In this document: positions 9,901 through 16,800 of the stretch, piece after piece
Position numbering within the stretch: the first letter of the stretch is position 1
Layout: each line of letters begins with the position of its first letter
From: Arthrobacter sp. NicSoilB8
GTDB taxonomy: Bacteria; Actinomycetota; Actinomycetes; Actinomycetales; Micrococcaceae
NCBI RefSeq assembly: GCF_019977355.1
Contig: NZ_AP024655.1
Span: 1,116,001 to 1,180,000, forward strand
Reading direction: 5' to 3'
Length of the DNA: 64,000 nt
Translations under genes and position numbers: made by a program
The notes under the pieces: generated by a model
What the model saw: the letters and a program-made list of their open reading frames with translations, nothing else
Database searches by the model: none
Told to the model about the DNA's origin: nothing

Positions 9901-10462
9901 CCGCAGCCAGCGAACGGGTCAGGATAGTTAGCTCGAGTCCAAACTTCTCTGCGAGCTCGGTTTGCCACTGATCCACGAGGCCGCCGGGCGCGACGATTAG
10001 GCACCGCTGTACATCTCCGCGTAGCAAGAGTTCTTTGAGGTACAGGCCGGCCATAATCGTCTTGCCGGCACCGGGGTCATCCGCGAGTAGGAAACGCAGC
10101 GGCCCCGGCTGGTCGAGAAGTGTGCCGTACACGGCTCGGATTTGGTGGGGTAAAGGGTCGACCGCGCTCGTCTCTACCGCGAGCATCGGGTCCGACAGCC
10201 CAACGTACTTCATCCGCAGGGCTTCAGCAGCCAGTCGGAACTCAGCACCGTCGGCGTCGAACGTCCACCTGTGGGGAGTGGCTTGGGCCTGAAGTCGGGC
10301 GAGGTCCTCCGCAAAAAGGATCTGCTCATCGAGCGCGCCATCTTCATGCCGGACGGTGACTTGAACCGCGTCGGCGCCGATCCGAGCCGCCGAGACAACA
10401 GTAGCGGGCCTAGATCCCAAACCAGTGACACGGATGCCTGGTTGCACTTCGTCGGCTAGCAT
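6953..10462 (-). CDS. SNF2/DEAH helicase with C-terminal DUF3883 domain (DrmD-like)
   Basis: This 1169-residue protein is a superfamily 2 helicase of the SNF2 type. Walker A is ADDPGAGKT (127-135), the DEAH box sits in VIVDEAHRM (about 220), and motif III is TATPHAG. A second RecA domain carries VATDAAGEGLNLQAAHLMVN and the arginine-finger motif QRFGRIHRIGQ. The C terminus, around FDIKSITPEGSTIFIEVKG, matches DUF3883, a PD-(D/E)xK-like fold often fused to defence helicases. It resembles DrmD of class 1 DISARM, yet no drmA, drmB or drmC is in the window. It is the first gene of the operon with the methylase and DUF499 ATPase, and probably translocates on foreign unmethylated DNA. Confidence 0.9.
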   Translation of the reverse strand: MLADEVQPGIRVTGLGSRPATVVSAARIGADAVQVTVRHEDGALDEQILFAEDLARLQAQATPHRWTFDADGAEFRLAAEALRMKYVGLSDPMLAVETSAVDPLPHQIRAVYGTLLDQPGPLRFLLADDPGAGKTIMAGLYLKELLLRGDVQRCLIVAPGGLVDQWQTELAEKFGLELTILTRSLAAADLEGDPFRKNPLLIARMDQLARDEEWLEALGRSEWDLVIVDEAHRMAARWYGNELTRTRRYELGEALGKVTRHLLLMTATPHAGNEANFQAFLALLDPDRFAGQYRPGVHSTDTSGLMRRMIKEDLLTFEGKPLFPERFAETVEYTLSPLELKLYDEVSEYVRTEMNRADGLDEGTGRRRTVGFALTVLQRRLASSPEAIYQSIRRRSARLRSHRDRILNVPFFPEFSVERALADDEFVPDEDFSPEELEHIEEEVLDAATAARTASELDAELNSLARLEEIAEEVRTSGEDRKWTELRTLVLEARDDGFRSSIGIPHKLIVFTEHRDTLVYLRDRVRTLLGDDDAVVVIEGATPHAERRNIRARFSNDPRCHILVATDAAGEGLNLQAAHLMVNYDLPWNPNRIEQRFGRIHRIGQREVCRLWNLVAAQTREGQVFRRLLDKIEEQRRAYGGKVFDVLGENAFADTPLRELLVQAIRYGERPEVRARLDLVIDSSVADGLEDLMRERALATPEISLEELANLRKQMDEARARRLQPHFVQVFVLEALRAFGGRVSARERDRYEITHVPAFLRTSTRPVAPRYSRITFEPDAIEVTERPTAELVAPGHPLMDALVEAVLERFGNALVCGATLIDASNAPSSPRLVVQLLEELVDGNGSPVSRRFDYVEVLPDGSTGPASTAPYLDMQIVENGTAAAVSIRSYRESILSQQWSSHGAEELAQRWAISEGLPSHRAEVTARVQPSIERTRRLVRQRLLAQMNHWYAEASRLSEEQAAGRRIRLSPATARQRAQELEVRLDRRLAELNLEEQVLVRPPRVVSAALVLPLSTIELSPPGPNEGAAQTDEALGRALDTSLTERRAVDAVLAAERSLGRLPIEMAHNNKGFDIKSITPEGSTIFIEVKGRVLGAEDFTVTFSEVITGKNTHPQYRLALVAVDTSSLDGSADEIRYVVDPFRDLILDEYTNDLRRPWKREWDRGVAPH

Positions 10463-10497
10463 GGCTCCTCCTCCAGCGCCGTGTAAGGTGAATCGGC

Positions 10498-10755
10498 GTC
10501 ACGAATAATCTATTCGACAACTCGGACATCGCCTCGCAACAAAGACTGCAGAACATCCGAGGGGCCGAGTTCGCGGCGCTCCCTGATGAAGGGAAGAGCG
10601 TAGAGGGAAGCCCCTCCGAACCATGCCGAGTCGACAGAGACCTAGACGCAGCTATCGACAGAGAAGTCAGTTCGGCACCAGCGACGATTCCCCAGCCTCT
10701 CTGCGCGACGAACATCATCGTGCAGGCGAACCATTTGGGTCCCGTCCGACACTAG
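10498..10755 (+). pseudogene. Open frame without a start codon, unknown
   Basis: Between the helicase and the DUF1643 gene the plus strand has an open frame of about 85 codons, reading TNNLFDNSDIASQQRLQNIR near its beginning. The composition is polar and protein-like, but the codon in the start position is GTC, preceded closely by a TGA, so no usable start exists. It may be the decayed N-terminal end of a gene, or chance. It runs convergently into the end of the DUF1643 gene. I recognise no family. Confidence 0.25.
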
Positions 10756-11252
10756 GCCTCTGACGGAGTGCGCATCTGGAGGGCCGCTGCCAAGGCGAGG
10801 GGGAAAGCCAGCCCGGGATAAGCACGATAAGTGTGTCGCTGCCATCGCGAGGGATGACGGGGGGCTCCGCCGACCCACCAAACCGCCAGCCCTCGATTAG
10901 TTATCTGGTCCTCCAGCCACTTCACCTGAGCGAGATGATGCTCCGCGGCAGTGCCTGTGGGTTTGCTGACCCCATACGCCAACAGCACCGCTGAGGCTTC
11001 GTCGAGGGCCCGATTAAGGGAGGGCCGAGCTTCCAGCCAACCTTCAGACGAAACTCCGGCTACGGCAATCCCACCCGTCCGATGCGTTGGGAGGCTGAAT
11101 AGATTGGCCATCTGACAATATTCAAACTGCAGAAGGCCCCTGGCCTGTTCGGCGCGTGCCAGAGTGCGGTGCCCATCAGTTGTAGGTGGGTTGCTACCAA
11201 TCAGCAAAAGGGTTCCTCGGCGTCTGGGTGCTTCGGTATCTCTTGATTGCAT
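10752..11252 (-). CDS. DUF1643-like protein
   Basis: The 166-residue product shows the DUF1643 pattern: a strand with LLLIGSNPPTTDG (family: MLNPSxAD), a helical stretch, FEYCQMANLFSLPTH (family: xxVxNLFAxR), then ADxxAxLL-like and VWWVGGAP strands and a final HPLY-like HPSRWQRHTYRAYPG. DUF1643 proteins occur in phages, mobile islands and next to nucleic-acid enzymes; their reaction is not firmly known. The gene lies upstream of the helicase on the same strand, separated by about 290 bases, so it may or may not be in the same transcript. A terminator at 11281-11311 isolates it from the gene further upstream. Confidence 0.7.
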   Translation of the reverse strand: MQSRDTEAPRRRGTLLLIGSNPPTTDGHRTLARAEQARGLLQFEYCQMANLFSLPTHRTGGIAVAGVSSEGWLEARPSLNRALDEASAVLLAYGVSKPTGTAAEHHLAQVKWLEDQITNRGLAVWWVGGAPRHPSRWQRHTYRAYPGLAFPLALAAALQMRTPSEA

Positions 11253-11280
11253 GGAACAAGGCTACGCGGGACACAAAAGA

Positions 11281-11317
11281 AACCCCGCCAGTCGCAATGA
11301 CCGGCGGGGTTTTCTAT
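11281..11317 (-). terminator. Rho-independent terminator
   Basis: The stem AACCCCGCC/GGCGGGGTT (11281-11289 and 11303-11311) is followed on the minus strand by TTTCTTTTG. It terminates the 171-residue gene at 11358-11873 before the DUF1643 gene begins. Confidence 0.85.
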
Positions 11318-11357
11318 TGAGCAGGAATCCGGGAAGTCCATCTGCCTCGGCTCTCGG

Positions 11358-11873
11358 CTAGTGCTTGCCGGCGGCCAGTAGGTCGGCGGCCAAAGAGTCA
11401 AACATGCGACCCGTGCGGCCGTCGTTGGTGACACCCTTGCTCGGAAGCGACACGTAGGCAGGCGGCATGCCTCCAAATGTCGCAGTGAAGGACACGTATT
11501 CCTTGCTCGCGGAGGTGTCCTCTGCATAGCCGAAGTATTCAACATGATGCACTGCCAGACCTTGTATTGCGGTGCGTGGGACCATGTGAACCACTCCATC
11601 AGGCAGCCTCTGAAATCCCCGCTCCCGCGCTGCGCTCAAAGCACCCACAATCACCATTTCAGCCGTGAGGACAAGGGCGGAATAGCTAATAGTCGCCTCG
11701 GTTTCATCAACCGTTGCAACGCAGTGCTCAACCGTGGCGTCGCCAATGCAACGCGCCAGCCACCGCTCCAGGTAGACGGCCTGGCCCTCGGCATGGTTGA
11801 AAGCCGATCTAGGCCAATAGTGGTTAGCTGCGGTCAGGTGTTCGTTGATTGCATCGACTATCTTCTTCGTCAT
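11358..11873 (-). CDS. Hypothetical protein, 171 aa
   Basis: A complete reading frame starting MTKKIVDAINEHLTAANHYW with balanced codon use and its own terminator. There is no signal peptide, no clear membrane segment and no motif I recognise. The middle has alternating hydrophobic residues typical of an alpha/beta globular fold. Its place among phage-like small genes suggests an accessory or prophage origin. Function unknown. Confidence 0.7.
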   Translation of the reverse strand: MTKKIVDAINEHLTAANHYWPRSAFNHAEGQAVYLERWLARCIGDATVEHCVATVDETEATISYSALVLTAEMVIVGALSAARERGFQRLPDGVVHMVPRTAIQGLAVHHVEYFGYAEDTSASKEYVSFTATFGGMPPAYVSLPSKGVTNDGRTGRMFDSLAADLLAAGKH

Positions 11874-11968
11874 TGGTTTCCTTACCCCAAGTCAGGCGCC
11901 GGGCAGATCGCTATAGCGCTACGGCGTCACCGTACATTGCAGCTCCGACAGAAGCGGTTGATGCTGGC

Positions 11969-12181
11969 CTAAGCGGGGATGAACCCGGGCGGGCGGTCGC
12001 CCCATTGGATGCTGCGCAGGTTTTCGGGGCAGCGGTGGTATTCCCGGATGTCCCATTCGGAGTCGTTTACGCGCTCCACGTTGCCGGCGGGTATCCACGC
12101 CCAATGCGGGTGCCTGCCGTCGTCCGCCCATGAAAAAATGTGCGAGGGGTTCCAGCGCTCCGCCACCGCGTAAACAGTCAC
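11969..12181 (-). CDS. Small hypothetical protein, 70 aa
   Basis: The product is rich in Trp, Pro and His (for example HPHWAWIPAGNVERVNDSEW and GDRPPGFIPA at the end). The frame reads much more like protein than the overlapping frames on either strand. Unknown family; probably a phage or mobile-element gene. It precedes the 171-residue gene on the same strand with a gap of about 95 bases. Confidence 0.55.
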   Translation of the reverse strand: MTVYAVAERWNPSHIFSWADDGRHPHWAWIPAGNVERVNDSEWDIREYHRCPENLRSIQWGDRPPGFIPA

Positions 12182-12223
12182 CGTGGCGCCGTCAGCTAGG
12201 GGAACAGTTGCAAGCGCCCTGGG

Positions 12224-12427
12224 TTAAGCACCATAAGTCCATGACTTAGCGTCTTCCGGCGCGTGCCCTGTATCCGGTTTCAGATACTCGTACGTTTGGC
12301 CGCCGTGCGTGAAAGATGCCATGGCCCGAATATACCGGCGTCCAACTCTCGCGCCCTCCAGCATCCTTTGCACGGCGCCCACATCTATCTTCACCACGTC
12401 TCCGAGGTTACGGGCAGGGCGCGACAA
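12224..12427 (-). CDS. Small hypothetical protein, up to 67 aa
   Basis: The frame ends GGQTYEYLKPDTGHAPEDAK and then SWTYGA. A shorter start at MASFTHGG (about 32 residues) is also possible, so the N terminus is uncertain. No family recognised. It is oriented with the neighbouring small minus-strand genes and diverges from the plus-strand gene at 12514. Confidence 0.4.
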   Translation of the reverse strand: MSRPARNLGDVVKIDVGAVQRMLEGARVGRRYIRAMASFTHGGQTYEYLKPDTGHAPEDAKSWTYGA

Positions 12428-12513
12428 TGAGCTGAGGTGGATGCGCGAGAGTGTTGGCTGGGCATACTAACCTAGGACTCAGCCAAGCAACGCACGGACA
12501 AAGGATTGAACGA

Positions 12514-12927
12514 ATGAACGCACAACAGCCCGGCCCGCCTACGGAGGACTACGATCACAGCATCCCTCTGAAGGCTGTGAAGGTTTATCCACCCGCGACC
12601 GAGGCCGCCTCCCCGCGAACGACGACGTACACGGTTCGCATTGAGTTGAGCAGGAACGGGTCGGTATTCGAGAAAAAAGCCGTCGAGAAGTTCTTCCCCC
12701 AGGGGCGCATATACGGGAACACGCTGGAACTCCTTGACACAACTGTCGAAACAATCGCAGAGGGCGCCTCTCTCGTCTCAAGCCAGCTAACAGCCTTGGA
12801 AAAAGAGGCCAGGAAAGCAGCGGACGCTGAAAATGAACTTCAGCGTCAGCGCGACGCGGAAGCGGCAGCCGAAGCCGCCCGCTATGAAAACCTCACACGT
12901 ATGGCTGCGGAGGTCCGTTTCGACTGA
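12514..12927 (+). CDS. Hypothetical protein with C-terminal coiled coil, 137 aa
   Basis: The start MNAQQPGPP at 12514 is preferred because AAAGGATTG sits 7-13 bases upstream; the open frame extends further but without a ribosome site. The middle holds a beta-rich segment (TTTYTVRIELSRNGSVFEKK) and the C-terminal 50 residues are an Ala/Glu/Arg-rich coiled coil (EKEARKAADAENELQRQRDA). No family recognised. It looks like a phage structural accessory or host-interaction protein, which is a guess from context. Confidence 0.6.
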   Translation: MNAQQPGPPTEDYDHSIPLKAVKVYPPATEAASPRTTTYTVRIELSRNGSVFEKKAVEKFFPQGRIYGNTLELLDTTVETIAEGASLVSSQLTALEKEARKAADAENELQRQRDAEAAAEAARYENLTRMAAEVRFD

Positions 12928-12928
12928 C

Positions 12929-13196
12929 ATGGCGACGCCGGAACCCCCGCCAGCATGGTTATCTGACCGAGCCCATGACGCCATGACCTGAGTTCTACGC
13001 ATATGAGTATTGTTCATCCGCAAAAGGTCCTGAAAATGAATCCCGTATACGGTTTTTGACTCGCAATGGTATCGCGCTCCTTGCCCTAGGTTTCGCGATT
13101 GGTGTTGTGCCGCCCTACTTTGGCGGCCGATTTGTTCCTGAGTTCGGAACCGCTTTGTTCAGGGGGTTTCTGCGGCGGTCTGCTCTCAGTCCCTGA
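12929..13196 (+). pseudogene. Small membrane-protein gene split by a frameshift
   Basis: An ATG at 12929 just after the previous stop begins MATPEPPPAWLSDRAHDAMT and then meets TGA. The next frame (12987-13196) continues without a start as EFYAYEYCSSAKGPENESRI followed by a hydrophobic segment GIALLALGFAIGVVPPYFGG. Joined, they would give a plausible 90-residue protein with one membrane helix. One-base loss near 12987 explains it. A sequencing error would look the same. Confidence 0.4.
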
Positions 13197-13299
13197 TAAC
13201 TCCGACAATTTTCTCGCTCCTGTGTGCGGTGCCATGCATAGCAACGCTTATTTGAGCCGCTGCATTGAAGCAGCACAACAAATAGGCAACGGGCGGGGT

Positions 13300-13539
13300 C
13301 TAGCGGTTGTGTTTTCCGAAGTCGTCCGGCCGAAAGCTGCCGTCCAGGACAGCCGCCCAAATTGCCGGACCTTCGCCCCCGCCCGACGTGGTGCCAGCTA
13401 TCCGCGCGCGGTAACAAACACCGCCTTTGAACCATGCCCGGACCTTGCCTCGCGGCGAATCGAAAGACTGCTGCACGATCAGGTAAGGGTCGGCCTCAAG
13501 AGGGACCACTACGGGCCCTGCAACGCGCCTCCTAGCCAT
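13300..13539 (-). CDS. Hypothetical protein, 79 aa, coupled to the terminase-like gene
   Basis: The start MARRRVAGPVVVPLEADPYL at 13539 overlaps the stop of the upstream gene by 8 bases (ATGGCTAG), a sign of translational coupling. The remainder reads as a compact beta-rich protein (LIVQQSFDSPRGKVRAWFKG). No family recognised. Its operon partner suggests a phage packaging or head-region gene. Confidence 0.55.
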   Translation of the reverse strand: MARRRVAGPVVVPLEADPYLIVQQSFDSPRGKVRAWFKGGVCYRARIAGTTSGGGEGPAIWAAVLDGSFRPDDFGKHNR

Positions 13540-13894
13540 GAGTCGCAACCGCGCTACGATGAGCCGCCCACCGGCTGTCATTCGCCTTCTGAGCCCTGAT
13601 CTGAGCCACAGTCAACGGCTTCGAATCATCCTCTGCCGGCAAACCAAGAGCGCTAATCGTCTTTGCCAAGGAATCCCGATGCTTACGGATTTCGTCGTAC
13701 ACACGGGACACAACAGGCTGGCCCGTGCTGCCCTGAGTGATCAAGTCGCCCTCCAAAATGGCCGTTCTGAGGACTTCCAACTCATCCACGGTCCTGCAAG
13801 CCTCCAATAGCAACCGCAATTCAGGCGGGGTCCTGGCGACTCGATGGCGAGGGTGTATGCATGTTGAGCTGTACTCTTTTCCTTGCACTTTCAA
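13532..13894 (-). CDS. Phage terminase small-subunit-like protein, 120 aa
   Basis: The pattern LLLEACRTVDELEVLRTAIL, then GSTGQPVVSRVYDEIRKHRD and LAKTISALGLPAED, matches the small terminase proteins of actinophages: two helices, the TxGSxGQPVxNP-like turn, and the RxHRxxLxxLLxxLGLP helix. Small terminase normally recognises phage DNA for packaging. No large terminase, portal or capsid gene is in the window, so this is a leftover or a host-domesticated copy. It overlaps the next gene by 8 bases. Confidence 0.65.
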   Translation of the reverse strand: MKVQGKEYSSTCIHPRHRVARTPPELRLLLEACRTVDELEVLRTAILEGDLITQGSTGQPVVSRVYDEIRKHRDSLAKTISALGLPAEDDSKPLTVAQIRAQKANDSRWAAHRSAVATHG

Positions 13895-13914
13895 TCAAAT
13901 AAAGGGGGAACTCA

Positions 13915-14244
13915 GTGGAGTTCAAATCATCGGCTTTCATCTTCGTGACGGGCTTCGTTTTGTTTGTTGTCGGCGGATTCATGAATGCCATGGCGATGTC
14001 CGTGTCGATTACGAGCGCAATGACACGAAGCATTTACTCCTCCAGTAGCAACGGCGGGGCAGTCGTACTAGGACTCTTGGGTAGCGTCTTCGCGTTGACC
14101 GGCCTTATCCAGATGTGCATGGGTGCACATCGTGCACTTTCGAAGATTGATGCGTTGCCCGTTCCGGCTGTTGTCGAGACCGAGCGGGTCAGCGTTCCGG
14201 CGCAACCGGCAGCGGCGCCCACGTCGGATCCGGCCGAGGCCTGA
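13915..14244 (+). CDS. Small two-helix membrane protein, 109 aa
   Basis: The GTG start at 13915 follows a strong AAAGGGGGAA ribosome site. Two hydrophobic helices (FIFVTGFVLFVVGGFMNAMA and AVVLGLLGSVFALTGLIQMC) are followed by a Pro/Ala-rich tail with VPAQPAAAPTS. It is followed at once by a strong terminator, so it is monocistronic. Unknown function; small membrane proteins of this kind occur in phage and defence loci. Confidence 0.7.
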   Translation: MEFKSSAFIFVTGFVLFVVGGFMNAMAMSVSITSAMTRSIYSSSSNGGAVVLGLLGSVFALTGLIQMCMGAHRALSKIDALPVPAVVETERVSVPAQPAAAPTSDPAEA

Positions 14245-14252
14245 GCATGAGC

Positions 14253-14293
14253 ATCCCACCACGCCCGGACGGGCGAGGTGGGATATTTCTTTC
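14253..14293 (+). terminator. Rho-independent terminator
   Basis: The stem ATCCCACC/GGTGGGAT, extended by CGCCC/GGGCG inside, is followed by ATTTCTTTCT. It lies 9 bases after the stop of the two-helix membrane protein. Confidence 0.85.
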
Positions 14294-14386
14294 TCCGAAG
14301 GGGCCGCACCGCAACATCCAGGCAAAAGTCGGGCCGAGTAAGACACGCCTGAGGGTGGCGCTGCGCGTTGTGGTTATGGTTGTCGG

Positions 14387-14641
14387 GTGACTGATGATAT
14401 TGCGCCGAAGCGCCCGAGGTTCTTGACGATTGACCAGGTAGCTGAGGAGTTGGCTGTGGGTGCGCCGACTGTTCGCCAGTTGCTGAAGACGGGTGAGTTA
14501 CGTGCGTTGCAGATCGGGGGCCGCGGGATGTGGCGTGTAGCTGCAAAGGACCTTGAGGACTACGTCGAGCGTGCGTACCGGGTAACCGCTGAAAAGATCA
14601 CTGCGGGAGAGCTGCTAGCTGACGAGGAAGTCGGCTCTTAG
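14387..14641 (+). CDS. Helix-turn-helix excisionase-family DNA-binding protein, 84 aa
   Basis: The core LTIDQVAEELAVGAPTVRQL and then TGELRALQIGGRGMWRVAAKDLEDYV is the MerR-like winged helix of the excisionase/SinI-like HTH_17 family. GTG at 14387 is the start. Such proteins direct excision of integrated elements or act as small regulators. No integrase gene is seen in the window, so its recombinase partner is missing or lies outside. Confidence 0.8.
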   Translation: MTDDIAPKRPRFLTIDQVAEELAVGAPTVRQLLKTGELRALQIGGRGMWRVAAKDLEDYVERAYRVTAEKITAGELLADEEVGS

Positions 14642-14668
14642 TCATAGCGATGGGGTTGTTCTGACAGG

Positions 14669-14929
14669 ATGAACCACATGAACAATGCAGAAGAACGTGA
14701 AGCAGAGCGAACCCAAAACGAAAACATCCTGCGCGAGTTTGATTCTGAGGCGCTTCTACGCGCCGAAGGGACAATCAGTGGCGAGGAACTGGCGAACAAA
14801 GTGACCGCTAAGAACGCCGCGACAGCTCGTCTCGCCGAAATGGCAAAGGAAGATGCCGCAAACAAAACAAAGCCCAAGGATGTGCACACGGAATTGCTGG
14901 TTTCTCAGGACGGCGAACTCAACTTCTAG
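14669..14929 (+). CDS. Small charged hypothetical protein, 86 aa
   Basis: A helical, highly charged protein (EEREAERTQNENILREFDSE and AATARLAEMAKEDAANKTKP). No family recognised. It follows the HTH gene after 27 bases and precedes another small gene by 17 bases, so all three may be one transcript. Confidence 0.5.
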   Translation: MNHMNNAEEREAERTQNENILREFDSEALLRAEGTISGEELANKVTAKNAATARLAEMAKEDAANKTKPKDVHTELLVSQDGELNF

Positions 14930-14946
14930 CGCGGTAGCTTGAGTGC

Positions 14947-15207
14947 ATGACTATTAACCTTGGCGATCATCTATTCCGTGAGGTCCAGCGTTCTCCCCTC
15001 GAATTCCAGTATCGCGGTCGCGACCTTCGCCTTACACCTGATGGTCCTGACCGCATTCAGATCCTTGACGACGATGCGCCTCTGGCGTTCTTGACTCGGT
15101 ATTCAGAGTCCGAGTCGGGAATACTGCGCCTCGGTAGCCCCAGAAATATCTTGGCGCCCTTGTACAGGACCTTGGATGAGGCCTTGAACTCCTTGCGTTT
15201 GGACTAG
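14947..15207 (+). CDS. Small hypothetical protein, 86 aa
   Basis: The sequence has a beta-strand pattern (LEFQYRGRDLRLTPDGPDRI) and a C-terminal helix (LYRTLDEALNSLRLD). A strong hairpin at 15217-15256 lies 10 bases after the stop. No family recognised. Confidence 0.6.
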   Translation: MTINLGDHLFREVQRSPLEFQYRGRDLRLTPDGPDRIQILDDDAPLAFLTRYSESESGILRLGSPRNILAPLYRTLDEALNSLRLD

Positions 15208-15216
15208 CTCCGACCT

Positions 15217-15256
15217 GTTGTGCCCGTAGCCGTATTTATGTAGCTGCGGGCACAAC
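15217..15256. terminator. Long hairpin after the small-gene cluster
   Basis: GTTGTGCCCGTAGC pairs with GCTGCGGGCACAAC (14 base pairs with one G-U), with a loop containing TATTTATG. No U-run follows, but the position just after a stop codon supports a terminator. Confidence 0.65.
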
Positions 15257-15310
15257 GTTTGACCGTGGGCCAGACGCAATCATGCAGGAGCCGCCTGCTT
15301 TTCTGGTGTC

Positions 15311-15840
15311 CTAGCCTGCTGCCGTCGTAGGTGTCATCTGTTCCGCTGTCCAGCGGATGTGTCCGTTGCCGGATGCTCCAGCCGTGACGGTTTGGACGTA
15401 CAGGTCGAACCCGGTCGTAGTGACGTTGGCGGCGACTGCGATTAGCCGGGTCTGGTCGGTAGCTAAGATGACTACCGGTGCAAGGGTGAACCTGCCCGCG
15501 GGGAACGCCTGAGCATGCGGACCAGTCAAAGCGGACGCGCCAACAGCACCAATGTTGGTCGTGCCAGCAGCATTCGCGTACGAGCGCGAGTACCGGTGCC
15601 AGATCCTGCCGTCCCAAATCTCCAAGGGCAGGCCAGTCACATCGAGGCGGCAGACGACCATGCCCGGGAACTTTCCGGTCAGTGCGTCCCGCTGGGTCGA
15701 GCCAGCGGCAGGTATAACGCGTTGGCTTTCAGGAACGCGGGGGCGAGGTCGCCGGTCAGGTCGTACGGGCCCGAGTTCGTGGCACCGGAATGCCGTTCTG
15801 CAAAGTCTGGGGCACGGCCAGTTGTCCTTCTTATTGGTTG
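15311..15840 (-). pseudogene. Phage tail/minor structural protein, C-terminal fragment with frameshifts
   Basis: The last part (from TQRDALTGKFPGMVVCRLDV to HIRWTAEQMTPTTAAG, 15311-about 15690) reads as a phage tail protein with receptor-type beta repeats. Just upstream the same protein continues in a second frame (SGPYDLTGDLAPAFLKANAL) and before that in a third (LAVPQTLQNGIPVP). Two frame changes within 150 bases show decay, and nothing upstream encodes the rest of the protein. It is a prophage relic. Confidence 0.7.
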
Positions 15841-15892
15841 GTCCGGTCGGTTTCGATAGCCAGGGTGGCTCTTTCAGGTTGATTTGGGTACA

Positions 15893-15917
15893 AAAAAGGC
15901 CCGCCATGAGCGGGCTG
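15893..15917 (-). terminator. Rho-independent terminator
   Basis: On the minus strand GCCCGC-TCATG-GCGGGC is followed by CTTTTTTG. It lies upstream of the tail-protein relic and so probably ended a minus-strand gene that is now lost. Confidence 0.7.
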
Positions 15918-15950
15918 TGGATGATGCTAAATGTGTGGCGTTCTTTTCGA

Positions 15951-16175
15951 ATGACTAATGAAAATGACGGTCTCCTCGATCGCCGCGTACTTGCCGCGGA
16001 GAAGTATGGCGAGACGATGCGTAACTGGGACAAGGTTCACAGCGCATGGATGAGAAACGAGGCGTCTATTGAGGAGGACATCGTCGCTTGGCAGGAGCGC
16101 AAAGCGGCTTTTGACGAATTGAGGCGTATCGAAGAAGAGCTCGAAAGCGAGAAGCCCGTAGAGCCGAACGCTTGA
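15951..16175 (+). CDS. Small coiled-coil hypothetical protein, 74 aa
   Basis: Starting at MTNENDGLLDRRVLAAEKYG, the protein is almost wholly helical and charged (KAAFDELRRIEEELESEKPV near the end). The open frame extends far upstream, but across the terminator at 15893, so the internal ATG is chosen. No family recognised. Confidence 0.5.
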   Translation: MTNENDGLLDRRVLAAEKYGETMRNWDKVHSAWMRNEASIEEDIVAWQERKAAFDELRRIEEELESEKPVEPNA

Positions 16176-16289
16176 ACGCCGGGGAGTCTTCCTAATTCCG
16201 CGTTTGGGCGTTACAGTCGAGCCTGTAGTGCCCCAAAAGCTGAGGATCGATACTCGGCCTAGGGGCACTCAAGGCTTAAGCAGGTTGCC

Positions 16290-16800
16290 TCACTTGTCCG
16301 AGTCGGCGAGGGTCTGGATCTGGGAGTGGAGGTTGTACATCCCGAGTTCGGACGGCTTTTCGAGGTGGAAGGCTAGGGAGTTTTCGAATGCCTTACCAAG
16401 GTTGTTTTCGTTCTCCAGGCTGTGTTGGTTGAGGTACCAGAGTTCTTCAACCATTGCGCCATAGTACGGGTGCGCTTCGATGTAGGAGTTGGCGACGTTG
16501 GCCCAGTCGGCTTCGAGTGCACGGCTCACGACTGCGGCGGCAAGGATGTTGTCCCCTGAGAGCTGGCCGCTGTCGAACAGTTGCACTGCTTTCGCTTCGT
16601 CATTCGTTCCGAGGTTCGCAATCCTGTCCTGGGCGTCACGGTAGGAGATGACGTCTTGCGGGCCGGGGTTGTCAGACATGCCGAACACGGTTTTTCGGAT
16701 GTGGTTGATCCTGTTGGTGCGTGTAGCGGCTTCCTGTTTCTCAACCCTGCTTACTTCATGCTTGCTGCGGAGGTAAAGAGCCGTGATTTGAGCGCGTTTG
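16290..16800 (-). pseudogene. Phage-type protein truncated at its N terminus
   Basis: From RAQITALYLRSKHEVSRVEK to the end (MYNLHSQIQTLADSDK) the frame is clearly coding, with helices and EAHPYYGAMVEELWYLNQHS in the middle. Before RAQIT the frame becomes an antisense reading of the type III restriction fragment on the other strand, so the natural N terminus is lost at about 16800. A chance open frame runs on to 16934 with start codons, so a fusion protein could still be made. I infer phage origin from style and neighbours. Confidence 0.6.

Noticed and set aside
619..10462. Complete class 1 DISARM
   Set aside because: Helicase and methylase fit, but drmA, drmB and drmC are not in the window and the DUF499 ATPase is not a DISARM core gene.
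13099..13599. Plus-strand open frame of 166 codons
   Set aside because: The overlapping minus-strand 79-aa and terminase-like genes explain the region better.
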